A stretch of DNA of 64,000 bases from Mesocentrotus franciscanus (Eukaryota > Echinodermata > Echinoidea > Camarodonta > Strongylocentrotidae): positions 24,572,280-24,636,279 of the forward strand of contig CP137668.1 in assembly GCA_037976565.1 (NCBI GenBank), read 5' to 3'. The position numbers and the translations under genes were made by a program. Below, one piece after another: positions 56,801 through 64,000 of this stretch; within the stretch, counting starts at the first letter, position 1, and every line of letters begins with the position of its first letter. The notes beneath the pieces were generated by a model. It was not told the origin of the DNA. It saw only the letters and a program-made list of their open reading frames with translations, and ran no database searches.

Positions 56801-59800
56801 CTGTGTTGTGAAATGCGTGATTTGGGGGTAATTTAGGGGCCACACAGCGTATAGTTATAGTACACAGGTTCTGGCTTCAAGGTATGGGCAAAATATCACA
56901 TAAAAATGATCATATCTCAAAAAGTACGTGATCAATTTTCAGAATTTAAAAACTATTTTGATGTTTTAATCAAGCTCTTTCATGACATAGCAAAATTAAG
57001 GCTCAATTTCATCAGAACAATTTTGACCTGAAAACCCTAATTTAAGTTTCATCAGTTGTCACTAAAGTGCCAATTTTGAGTGAATTCTAGTGAGTTTTGT
57101 ACAGTGGTGTTTGAGAGTTTTGTAAATCAACAGAGGGTGTATTAAACTTTGTTATTACACACAAAGTATAGTAGAGTCTGTAGACTAATTAATGCTAAGC
57201 TTATGTCTTTTATGAGGGCTAAATCCTTTTCATTTTAGATCATGTAGAGCTACATCTGTACATCATGTACATGTACAAGGTTAGCCTTAAGGGCTTGGTG
57301 ATAATGTGAAATATTGATATTAATATCACCAAGCCTTAACTGGTTCCCATAGACCTGCGCAGAGAGGCATGTAAACAAATCCTAAAATGCATCTGAAATC
57401 ACACCTTCCCACACCTGACCAATATTAGACAGTGGCCTCCATGAATTTTATGCCACTTCTACTCCTAATTGCCTACGAAAATTAAAAATCCGAGGTAAAA
57501 ATAACGAAATATTAGCAAATATCTTACCAGAGCGATTTTTTTCCACATGGACCATGTGAATTTACTATCTCCGTTACAATGGGATTGACCTCTGACATGT
57601 GTTGAAGGCATTTCCGTAAAGTGGGCTGCTTCCGTAAAATGTGTTGTATAAGAGTGTTATAGGCCTACAACACATTTTACGGAAGCAGCCCACTTTACGG
57701 AAATGCCCTCAACACATGTCAGTCTTACAACTACGAGTTACATTTACAAGTTTACCTAAAATGAGTGGTCTCCATTTTTATCTCTACATTAAATTATAAA
57801 AACAAAAGGTAGATCTAAATATTATGCCAAAAAAATTAAAACAAAACCAACACAAAAATGTCAAAATGAACAAAGACGTCTCAAAGAAACCAAACTTCCA
57901 AAGAAACAAAAACAAAACTGAATTAATCCCCCACGTAGAATTATTCGTATTCCGCGCTGTACAATGAGTTTACGCGCTCTGATTGGCCGATACGCTCCAG
58001 CTGTTTCGAATTAAAGTGACAGAGGGACCCCACTTACGTAAGTCCAAGTGCAATGTCAACACGACTTTTTACGTAACATTACATAACGAACTGACATGTT
58101 GTGCTTTAAACAGGTGACGCATTTCACACATAGGTGACGCACACTCAGCATAGATACAAACATAAAACAGAAAAATCAAAGAACATTTCAGTACAACTTG
58201 CAAGTTTGTACCTTAAATATGACGAAAATGAGAATTTTTCAAACTTAAGACTTACTTGCGTAAGTCTTAAACTTAAGTGAAGTACTTAACTTTTCAAGGA
58301 CGCTGAAAAATTCGTAACAAATAGAAGATTTGACTGGAATTAGGGTGTCTGAACGATTTTTCAATTTTCCCTTTTGGATCGTTTTTCACCATTTTGGTTG
58401 GATAATTGAAAAAATTATTCACTCAGAATCATACATTTCAAATTTCAAGACTCACCGATGTTTCTATCAAAAGTTACAGCCCCTTCAATTCCCTACAATA
58501 TTCATCCATTTTTGTAAGAATCGACGAAAAAGACGTACACGCAGAGTTATGTTGTTTTGCTAAATTTAGCACAACAGCTGAATTGCGCAATATGCAAGCG
58601 TACACATACGCGTGTTGCTTAAATGATGCGCGATCGGCAATCCATTGTCTTCAATGGGCACCCACTTCCGGGTTTGTAGACACGCGGCCCGATGCATATT
58701 CATGTGCAGATTTTACGCGCTATCACCATGGGTTCGGCCGGGAGCTCACGCCTCCCTACTTAGCTGATCCGAAAAATGTGGGGAAGGGTATTTTCAAACT
58801 GTAATTGTTTGTGATCCCTGGGGCTAGCGAAAAATAAGCGTAGGGATATTTTCCTTACGACTGGGACTACTTATCGCCAGGGGCGTCATATCTCATAAGT
58901 GGCAAATTTCGGAGTTAGCCAGGAAACAATGTTTAAATAGCTGTTTTGACCAAGATATTTTTAGAATTTCGAGATGACGCCCTCTGGAAATATTGGAATT
59001 AATCTGCTCTTTCATATGACACCTCATTTATTGAGTATCACCTTCAGGATCACAAAGAATAAAGGTTTGAACTTCAAAAAAAAAAAAAACTTTGACCAAT
59101 TTTGCATGATCGCGTAATGCACATAGACTGCATAGGGCTGCGTGCAATCTCTATGGGAATGATTTTAGCACACAACATCGGGTGCGCGATCAGACACCCT
59201 ACTGGAATATCATAATTTTGGTATCAGTAAAAACGGGAAATCGCAAGCTAGCTCCTCGCACTAATGTCTTATAACATAGAGCCTATGGGAGCCAGTGATA
59301 GCCAATCTAAAGGGCCCATGATGGCTCGGCTAGGCGCCAAATTACGAAAATGAGCTGAGACGGGAGGAACGTAATGTGCATGCACTGGCTGTATTGCCGA
59401 TGTAAGCTAAAGTTCTACGAGACTACGTCTACATACATGTCCCCTTTGGCTTTGGCTTTGAATATTCACTTTAAAAAATTTGAAAATCTGAGCTTATTAT
59501 AACAAAGCTACGTGATCTACATGGTGTCACGAGCTCCGGCAGCGGTATAGTTCCTTACTTAGGCTAAGCCCTGGCCCTGGCCTTAGCTTAGGCTTAGCGC
59601 CCGCTCGGTCCGTGCCGGGGCCCGATAATCGACGCGACTCCACGCGTCGCGTCTATGGTTATCCGTGGAACTAACTAAAAACATGGAACTGAATATATGG
59701 GGCAATGTTAAACGCAAGTGAACGAACTACTAATAATTAGAGCTGTCTTACCACGGGGCAAAAAACTTGACAAAATGATCTCCTTTGCCTATTTCTTCTT

Positions 59801-59906
59801 CGAATGTAGCAGTATCATAATTACGCTCGGCAGATGCTCCTTCCTCTTCTCCATAAACCAAATTCAGGCCAAATATGACCAAAACGGCGAGAGAAATCCA
59901 CTTCAT
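44696..59906 (-). CDS. TXNDC5: TXNDC5 (ERp46) homologue, three-domain protein disulfide isomerase, 9 exons
   Basis: Exons 5' to 3': 59906-59752, 51915-51825, 51443-51285, 50429-50229, 49107-49021, 48390-48226, 46588-46512, 45883-45751 and 44821-44696. All junctions are GT/AG, all phases agree, and the product is 397 residues (human TXNDC5 is 432). Layout: signal peptide 1-19; thioredoxin domain 1 with CGHC at 53-56; domain 2 with CGHC at 175-178; Ala/Glu/Pro-rich linker about 250-286; domain 3 with CPHC at 313-316; KEEL at 394-397. Each domain has the KFxAPWC lead-in, an IAK/IGK-VDCT strand and a GYPTL cis-proline loop. The family forms and exchanges disulfides in ER client proteins; KEEL is a KDEL-type retrieval signal. 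The CPHC site is unusual. No frame damage was found. Confidence 0.96.
45751..45883 (-). CDS. TXNDC5: TXNDC5 exon 8: domain 3 active site CPHC
   Basis: Acceptor GTGTTTTAG, donor GTAAGA. The first base completes the Trp codon, then [18 protein letters not shown], then [19 protein letters not shown]. The second active-site residue is Pro (CCA) rather than Gly. Confidence 0.95.
46512..46588 (-). CDS. TXNDC5: TXNDC5 exon 7: start of domain 3
   Basis: Acceptor TAACTACAG, donor GTAAGT. Reads VVVLSTNNF (the first V from exon 6 is adjacent), then [13 protein letters not shown] and a split Trp codon. Confidence 0.93.
46715..47110 (-). pseudogene. LINE remnant (C-terminal region), RTE/craft-like
   Basis: The reverse strand reads [13 protein letters not shown], then [46 protein letters not shown] and [14 protein letters not shown] across several frames. 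This order is typical of the region after the reverse transcriptase in a large class of animal non-LTR elements. Frames are broken repeatedly. It lies in TXNDC5 intron 6, same strand as the gene. Confidence 0.7.
48226..48390 (-). CDS. TXNDC5: TXNDC5 exon 6: end of domain 2 and linker
   Basis: Acceptor TTACTAG, donor GTAAGC; 55 codons, phase 0. Reads [20 protein letters not shown], then an Ala/Glu/Pro linker ending AAVESK. The linker separates domains 2 and 3. Confidence 0.94.
48640..48815 (-). repeat. Retroposon-like fragment with ATT-rich end
   Basis: The reverse strand starts with AATAATAATAGTGGG and TTTTATAGCGCTCG and contains GGCGCTCTAGCG; it resembles a dispersed retroelement tail. No second full copy in this window, so the class is uncertain. 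Confidence 0.4.
49021..49107 (-). CDS. TXNDC5: TXNDC5 exon 5: domain 2 core
   Basis: Acceptor TTAATACAG, donor GTGAGT; 29 codons, phase 0. Reads [20 protein letters not shown], then LKFFKDGEA, with the cis-proline loop. Confidence 0.95.
49530..49810. repeat. Degenerate GGTCTA/CCATTT minisatellite
   Basis: About a dozen imperfect units of 18-22 bases built on TTTGGTCTAATT and CCATTT, ending in an inverted stretch (TAATCATTTGATGATTATTA). Lies in TXNDC5 intron 4. Confidence 0.75.
50229..50429 (-). CDS. TXNDC5: TXNDC5 exon 4: domain 2 with CGHC
   Basis: Acceptor TTTAACAG, donor GTAATG; 67 codons, phase 0. Reads [20 protein letters not shown], then [19 protein letters not shown] and ending VTIAK. 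Here the WCGHC motif is inside one exon, unlike domains 1 and 3. Confidence 0.96.
50595..50915 (-). pseudogene. LINE 3'-end remnant
   Basis: The reverse strand reads [20 protein letters not shown], then, after a frame change, a stretch ending [18 protein letters not shown]. This is the usual C-terminal tail of RTE-like elements. A (GA)n tract at 50627-50670 follows. Same strand as TXNDC5, intron 3. Confidence 0.65.
51100..51155. repeat. GTGTTTCACAAAGACTAAG interspersed fragment
   Basis: Second copy of the 21173-21228 sequence, with one or two differences. Confidence 0.7.
51285..51443 (-). CDS. TXNDC5: TXNDC5 exon 3: end of domain 1
   Basis: Acceptor GTTTACCAG, donor GTAAGT; 53 codons. Reads [20 protein letters not shown], then [19 protein letters not shown] and ending NPQ. 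Confidence 0.96.
51556..51666 (-). pseudogene. Decayed tandem copy of TXNDC5 exon 3
   Basis: About 110 bases match 51361-51474: the 5' part of exon 3 plus its upstream intron, including the acceptor (ACCAG before GTTGAT). Deletions break the frame and remove the VDCT cysteine. Offset from the true exon is about 195 bases, and no donor equivalent is present. Confidence 0.85.
51825..51915 (-). CDS. TXNDC5: TXNDC5 exon 2: domain 1 active site CGHC
   Basis: Acceptor TTACCCTTCAG, donor GTAAGA. The first base completes the Trp codon; then [18 protein letters not shown] and ending SITIAK. Confidence 0.96.
52152..53138. mobile_element. TIR-bounded element with internal about 185-bp tandem repeats
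   Basis: Ends GTCTCGCCTGCATTACGC and GCTACGCAGGCGAGAC are imperfect inverted repeats. Inside are nearly four units of about 172-187 bases (starting about 52312, 52485, 52672 and 52863), each with TGACCTTTGACCTTGA, TCACATGATTG and AAGTTTCATTGAATA. A GCC/GAC-rich triplet tract follows (53017-53095). No transposase. Target duplication not resolved. Confidence 0.7.
53745..54226. mobile_element. Putative element bounded by GTACTCGAGTA motifs
   Basis: GAGGTACTCGAGTACACTCC at the left and CGAGTATTCGAGTACTCG at the right, with more ATTCGAATAC words near the right end. The interior has ORFs on both strands without domains. Tentative. Confidence 0.35.
54325..54485 (+). repeat. Interspersed repeat R4, partial
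   Basis: Shares CACAAAGCAATCCTTTC, TTTTGTGC and the CATGCAGAGG block with the 5.2 kb copy. Confidence 0.45.
55228..55320 (+). repeat. tRNA-related SINE-like sequence
   Basis: A-box-like CGGCACAGTGG at 55233-55243 and B-box-like GGGTTTGCATCCC at 55282-55294, about 50 bases apart. Stems are imperfect, so a SINE head is likelier than a tRNA gene. Confidence 0.5.
55897..56470 (+). pseudogene. CR1/L2-like LINE remnant with internal deletion
   Basis: Reads [15 protein letters not shown], then a damaged version of the LLDxSAAFDTIDH region, then [35 protein letters not shown] and [19 protein letters not shown], across several frames with stops. The order matches the reverse transcriptase fingers/palm and thumb of CR1/L2 elements with the catalytic middle missing. 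Antisense to TXNDC5. Confidence 0.7.
56503..56551. repeat. Short perfect hairpin
   Basis: TTATTTAAACATATTTGTG and CACAAATATGTTTAAATAA face each other around a five-base loop. ATTATCAAAGTC is found just right of it and again about 90 bases to the left. Confidence 0.8.
57593..57721. repeat. Near-perfect long hairpin
   Basis: Arms 57593-57648 and 57666-57721 (56 bases each) are reverse complements with one mismatch; loop of 17 bases. Each arm contains two copies of TTCCGTAAA. Confidence 0.9.
59752..59906 (-). CDS. TXNDC5: TXNDC5 exon 1: start codon, signal peptide, start of domain 1
   Basis: ATG at 59906-59904, reading [19 protein letters not shown], then an acidic EEEGASAE segment, then HFVKFFAP and a split Trp codon before donor GTAAGA. 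A leader of this quality fixes the start. The first 300 bases upstream hold no alternative in-frame leader. Confidence 0.95.
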
Positions 59907-60277
59907 GACTAAACCAATAAATATCACTTTTGGCTACGTATAATTAGAATGCCTTCAAGGAAAAAAATAACTTACCGGTACAGTACATGCACGTAGACTA
60001 GAGAGAAAATTCTAAAAATAGATACCTATAATTTAAAAAAAAAGCTCTCATGACCAATTTTTAAAATGAAAAAAAATGAAAGGACTTCAAGGGAGGTATG
60101 GCTCGTACTATTTTGAATAATTTGGCATGTGATTATTAGCCTGAAAATAAGATAAAATGAAGGAAAAAAAATCGCTGTATAATCCTGAAACTAAGCCTAA
60201 TTTTTTTTTTTTTTTTACCTTAAAAAAAATGTCGAATGACCAATGAAAAAGCATGACACGTGTATTCTGCCATTCAC
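59907..60277 (-). promoter_or_regulatory. Probable TXNDC5 5' UTR and promoter
   Basis: Upstream of the ATG; AT-rich, with poly-A and poly-T runs (60040-60230). No TATA or initiator was placed with confidence. Position is the only support. Confidence 0.3.
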
Positions 60278-60429
60278 AATTTCAGTGGCGGATCCAGGAA
60301 TTTCTTACCGGGGGGCACAAAATCGCATTGGGTGAAATATATGAAAAACGATGGAGCGAGGCGTCAGCGGCGAGGGAGCTGAGCGACCAAGCGGGGGTGG
60401 GTCTGGGAAGGGGTCAGATGATGGGATCT

Positions 60430-63130
60430 AGCTTTTTGCTAAGGGGCCGGGTTGACCCAATGACGACACGGAGCATCGTCCACGAGCCGCGAAGCGGCGA
60501 GGCGATTTTGTTGTTGTTGCTATTTCGAACCCCCGTAAGTGATGTTTTCCTGGCATCTACTGACACAATGGAGACCATAAAAAGCAGTGCATGATAATTA
60601 CGTCTTTTTAAATCAAGTAACAGTTTAAGGGGGGTTGACCCAAAGACGATGCAGAGCATTGTCCACGAGCCGCGTAGCGGCGAGGCGATTTTGTTTGGGT
60701 GCTATTTTGAACCCCCGTAAGTGATGTTTTCCTGGAATCTACTGTATATACTAACACAATGAAGACCATAAAAAGCAGTGCATGATAACGTCATTTTAAA
60801 TCAAGTAACAGTTTAAGGGGGGTTCGACCCAATAACGATGCGGAGCATCGTCCACGAGCCGCGAAGTCCGAGCCGCGTAGCGGCGAGGCGATTTTTTTTT
60901 TTTTTTTTCGGGGGCTATTTTGAACCCCCGTAAGTGATGTTTTCCTGGCATCTATACTAACACAATGGAGACCATAAAAAGCAGTGCATGATACTTACGT
61001 CTTTTTAAATCAAGTAAGAGCTATTTTAAGGGGGGTTGACCCAAAGTCGATGCAGAGCATAATTGTCCACGAGCCGCGTAGCGGCGAGGCGATTTTTTGG
61101 GGTGCTATTTTGAACCCCCGTAAGTGATGTTTTCCTGGCATCTATACAATGGAGACCATAAAAAGCAGTGCATGATTACGTCTTTTTAAATCAAGTAACA
61201 GTTTAAGGGGGGTTCGACCCAATGACGATGCGGAGCATCGTTCACGAGCCGCGAAGTCCGAGCCGCGTAGCGGCGAGGCGATTTTGGGGGGGCTATTTTG
61301 AACCCCCGTAATAAAGTGATGTTTTCCTGGCATCTACTTACACAATGGAGACCATAAACAGCATATCATGATAACGTCTTTTTAAATCAAGTAACAGTTT
61401 GAGGGGGGTTGACCCAAAGACGATGCAGAGCATCGAAGTCCGAGCCGCGTAGCGGCGACGCGATTTTTTTTTGTTGCTATTTTGAACCTTCGTAAGTGAT
61501 GTTTTCCTGGCATCTACTAACACAATGGAGACCATAAAAAGCAGTGCATGATAACGTCTTTTTAAATCAAGTAACAGTTTAAGGGGGGTTCGACCCAATG
61601 ACGATGCAGAGCATCGTCCACGAGCCGCGAAGTCCGAGCCGCGTAGCGGCGAGGCGATTTGGGGGCTATTTCAAACCCCGTAAGTGATGTTTTCCTGGCA
61701 TCTACTAACACAATGGAGACCATAAAAAGCAGTGCATGATAATTACGTCTTTAAAATCAAGTAACAGTTTAAGGGGTTGACCCAAAGACGATGCAGAGCA
61801 TTGTCCACGAGCCGCGTAGCGGCGAGGCGATTTTTTTTGGGTGCTATTTTGAACCCCCGTAAGTGGTGTTTTCCTGGCATCTACTAACACAATGGAGACC
61901 ATAAACAGCATATCATGATAACATCTTTTTAAATCAAGTATAGTTTGATGGGGGTTCGACCCAATGACGATGCAGAGAATCGTCCGCGAGCCTCGAAGTC
62001 TGAGCCGCGTAGCGGCGAGGCGATTTTTTTTGTTGCTATTTTGAACCCCCGTAAGTGATGTTTTCCTGGCATCTATATACTAACACAATGGAGACCATAA
62101 AAAGCAATGCATGATAACGTCTTTTAAATCACTTAAGTAACAGTTTAAGGGGGGTTCTACCCAATGACGATGCGGAACATCGTCCACGAGCCGCGAAGTC
62201 CGAGCCGGGTAGCGGCGAGGCGATTTTTGTTGTTGCTATTTTGAACCTTCGTAAGTGATGTTTTCCTGGCATCTACTAACACAATGGAGACCATAAAAAG
62301 CAGTGCATGATAACGTCTTTTAAATCAAGTAACAGTTTAAGGGGGGTTCGACCCAATGACGATGCAGAGCATCGTCCACGAGCCGCGAAGTCCGAGCCGC
62401 GTAGCGGCGAGGCGATTTGGGGGCTATTTCAAACCCCCGTAAGTGATGTTTTCCTGGCATCTACTAACACAATGAAGACCATAAAAAGCAGTGCATGATA
62501 ATTACGTCTTTTAAAATCAAGTAACAGTTTAAGGGGGGTTGACCCAAAGACGATGCAGAGCATTGTCCACGAGCCGCGTAGCGGCGAGGCGATTTTGGGT
62601 GCTATTTTGAACCCCGTAAGTGATGTTTTCCTGGCATCTACTAACACAATGGAGACCATAAACAGCATATCATGATAACGTCTTTTAAATCAAGTAACAG
62701 TTTGATGGGGTTCGACCCAATGACGATGCAGAGCATCGTCCACGAGCCTCGAAGTCTGAGCCGCGTAGCGGCGAGGCGATTTTTTTTGTTGCTATTTTGA
62801 ACCCCCGTAAGTGATGTTTTCCTGGCATCTATATACTAACACAATGGAGACCATAAAAAGCAGTGCATGATAACGTCTTTTTAAATCACTTAAGTAACAG
62901 TTTAAGGGGGGTTCTACCCAATGACGATGCGGAACATCGTCCACGAGCCGCGAAGTCCGAGCCAGGTAGCGGCGAGGCGATTTTTGTTGTTGCTATTTTG
63001 AACCTTCGTAAGTGATGTTTTCCTGGCATCTACTAACACAATGGAGACCATAAAAAGCAGTGCATGATAACGTCTTTTTAAATCAAGTAACAGTTTAAGG
63101 GGGGTTTGACCCGATGACGATGCGGATACT
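60430..63130 (+). repeat. Satellite array, about 14 monomers of 177-212 bp
   Basis: The marker GTAAGTGATGTTTTCCTGG recurs at about 60535, 60718, 60930, 61121, 61313, 61492, 61681, 61860, 62051, 62251, 62440, 62617, 62808 and 63008. Each monomer has a CGATGC-x3-GCATCG-like hairpin and GCCGCGTAGCGGC. ORFs over it repeat the same peptides (SGMLFMVSIV-like) and are not genes. Confidence 0.92.
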
Positions 63131-63579
63131 GTGTGGGTCTGGACACATGATCTATTCACATCACATTTTCACTTGGCAGCCCAAGGGGGGTTAAACCCCT
63201 AACCCTCTCCCACCCCATAGATCCGCCACTGGGATCTTTTGCAAACTGGAAGCAATAAGCATTACATGTAGGCGATGGAAAAAGTGCTTGCGAAACGGAT
63301 AGAAACTTTGTGGTAGGCTCTTCGCGGCCACAGGGATGACAGAAAATAATATGACAATGAAACCAGCAACTGTGGCAGGATTAATGGCGGGGACAATCTG
63401 CATGCTGAAAGAGCACTTAGAATAGGTATATCGGAAAATTAATTCAAGACTAAGTTATAAGTTATAAGTTAGAAGTTATAAAGGAGATAAAATCGTTTGT
63501 ATTAGTCATGTTCGACTTAGAATTGCATCCCCCCCCCCGGCCCCTTACCCGGTAAAAAAACACCTTCTTATAATATCAT

Positions 63580-63806
63580 CCCCCTTTCTTTCTTTTCCCT
63601 TCTCATTATTCTCCTTTTCCCCCTTTTCTCTCCTCCGTCTTTTCGCCTTTCTTCTTTTTCCGCCTTTTCTCTCCTCTCTCTTCCCCTTTCCCCTCTTTTT
63701 TCTCCTCTCCCCTTTTCTTTCCTCCCTCTTTTCTTCTTCTTTCTCTCTTCCCTTTTTTTCTTCTTTTTCCTCTCCTTTTTCCCTCCTTTTCTCCTTTTCT
63801 TTTTTT
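63580..63806. repeat. TTC/TCC polypyrimidine tract inside the element
   Basis: Almost pure C/T on the plus strand. The Lys/Glu/Arg-rich reverse ORFs are artefacts of this tract. Confidence 0.9.
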
Positions 63807-63853
63807 GGCCGGGGGCACGTGCCCCCTGTGCCCCTGGATCCGCCATTGAATTT

Positions 63854-64000
63854 AGCATACTTTTTTTAGGAAATTCACAGAGAATTGAGAGAAATTATGA
63901 TTTTTTAATATAATAAAAAGTAATAATTCAATGAAAATTTAAAACCACGAACAGTGGAGAAGATATACACATGGGCGTAAAAAATAACTTACTTTCAATA
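63854..64000. other. AT-rich, nothing recognised
   Basis: No ORF or repeat supported. Confidence 0.5.

Larger units (their letters stand above)
51916..59751 (-). other. TXNDC5 intron 1 (about 7.8 kb)
   Basis: Contains the elements listed at 52.15, 53.75, 54.3, 55.2, 55.9, 56.5 and 57.6 kb. No other coding exon is needed or recognised. Bases 57750-59700 hold short CpG-containing patches and ORFs without domains. Confidence 0.55.
60283..63848. mobile_element. TIR element carrying a satellite array, 5-bp duplication AATTT
   Basis: Ends CAGTGGCGGATCC and GGATCCGCCATTG are inverted with one mismatch. AATTT lies on both sides (60278-60282 and 63849-63853). The bulk is the satellite at 60.4-63.1 kb; the right part has a polypyrimidine tract. 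A second right-type end (ATCCGCCACTG) lies at 63221-63231, so an internal duplication or a nested copy is possible. No transposase seen. CAG ends with a 5-bp duplication fit a hAT subgroup. Confidence 0.7.

Noticed and set aside
60253..63159. Repeated ORFs with the FMVSIVLVDARKTSLT peptide
   Set aside because: Same satellite monomer read in the same frame many times; interrupted in most monomers.
63568..63858. Lys/Arg/Glu-rich reverse ORF resembling a nuclear basic protein
   Set aside because: Complement of a TTC/TCC tract inside the TIR element.

Overview
This window looks like nuclear DNA from a marine invertebrate deuterostome, most likely an echinoderm of the sea-urchin type. That is an inference. 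It rests on short exons with GT/AG introns, AT-rich introns of kilobase size, a metazoan TXNDC5 gene, and a dense load of small DNA transposons, LINE fragments, simple repeats and TTAGGG-like sequence. No species-specific marker was seen.

Two protein-coding genes can be reconstructed, both on the minus strand. Gene A (about 10.0-38.1 kb) encodes a type I membrane protein: a signal-peptide exon at 38.1 kb, a roughly 18 kb first intron, one exon holding a Thr/Asn-rich ectodomain and a transmembrane helix, two tiny exons, and two large exons for a proline- and tyrosine-rich cytoplasmic tail. The tail carries seven copies of a nine-residue tyrosine motif and a C-terminal ITAM-like pair. All splice phases agree only if one base is added in each of two homopolymer runs, so it is either an intact gene with two indels in the sequence or a recently broken gene. 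19-nt microexon-like copies lie downstream of the transmembrane exon; using either one would truncate the protein just after the membrane.

Gene B (44.7-59.9 kb) is a complete nine-exon TXNDC5 (ERp46) homologue of 397 residues. It has a signal peptide, three thioredoxin domains and a KEEL ER-retention tail. The active sites are CGHC, CGHC and, unusually, CPHC. A decayed copy of part of its third exon lies in the neighbouring intron.

The rest is repeats. 1-10 kb: minisatellite, a hAT-like element nested in a mariner-type MITE, a triplet-repeat hairpin and foldback elements. 12-38 kb (introns of gene A): tandem arrays, TTAA-flanked MITEs, TA-flanked MITEs, a broken LINE, a hAT MITE with a perfect 8-bp target duplication, and GA-rich duplications. 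38-44.7 kb: the intergenic region, with the inverted minisatellite family and more MITEs. 44.8-59.7 kb: TXNDC5 introns with three LINE remnants, a tandem-repeat transposon and a near-perfect 56-bp-arm hairpin. 60.3-63.85 kb: a TIR-bounded element filled by about 14 monomers of a satellite with a four-monomer higher-order period.
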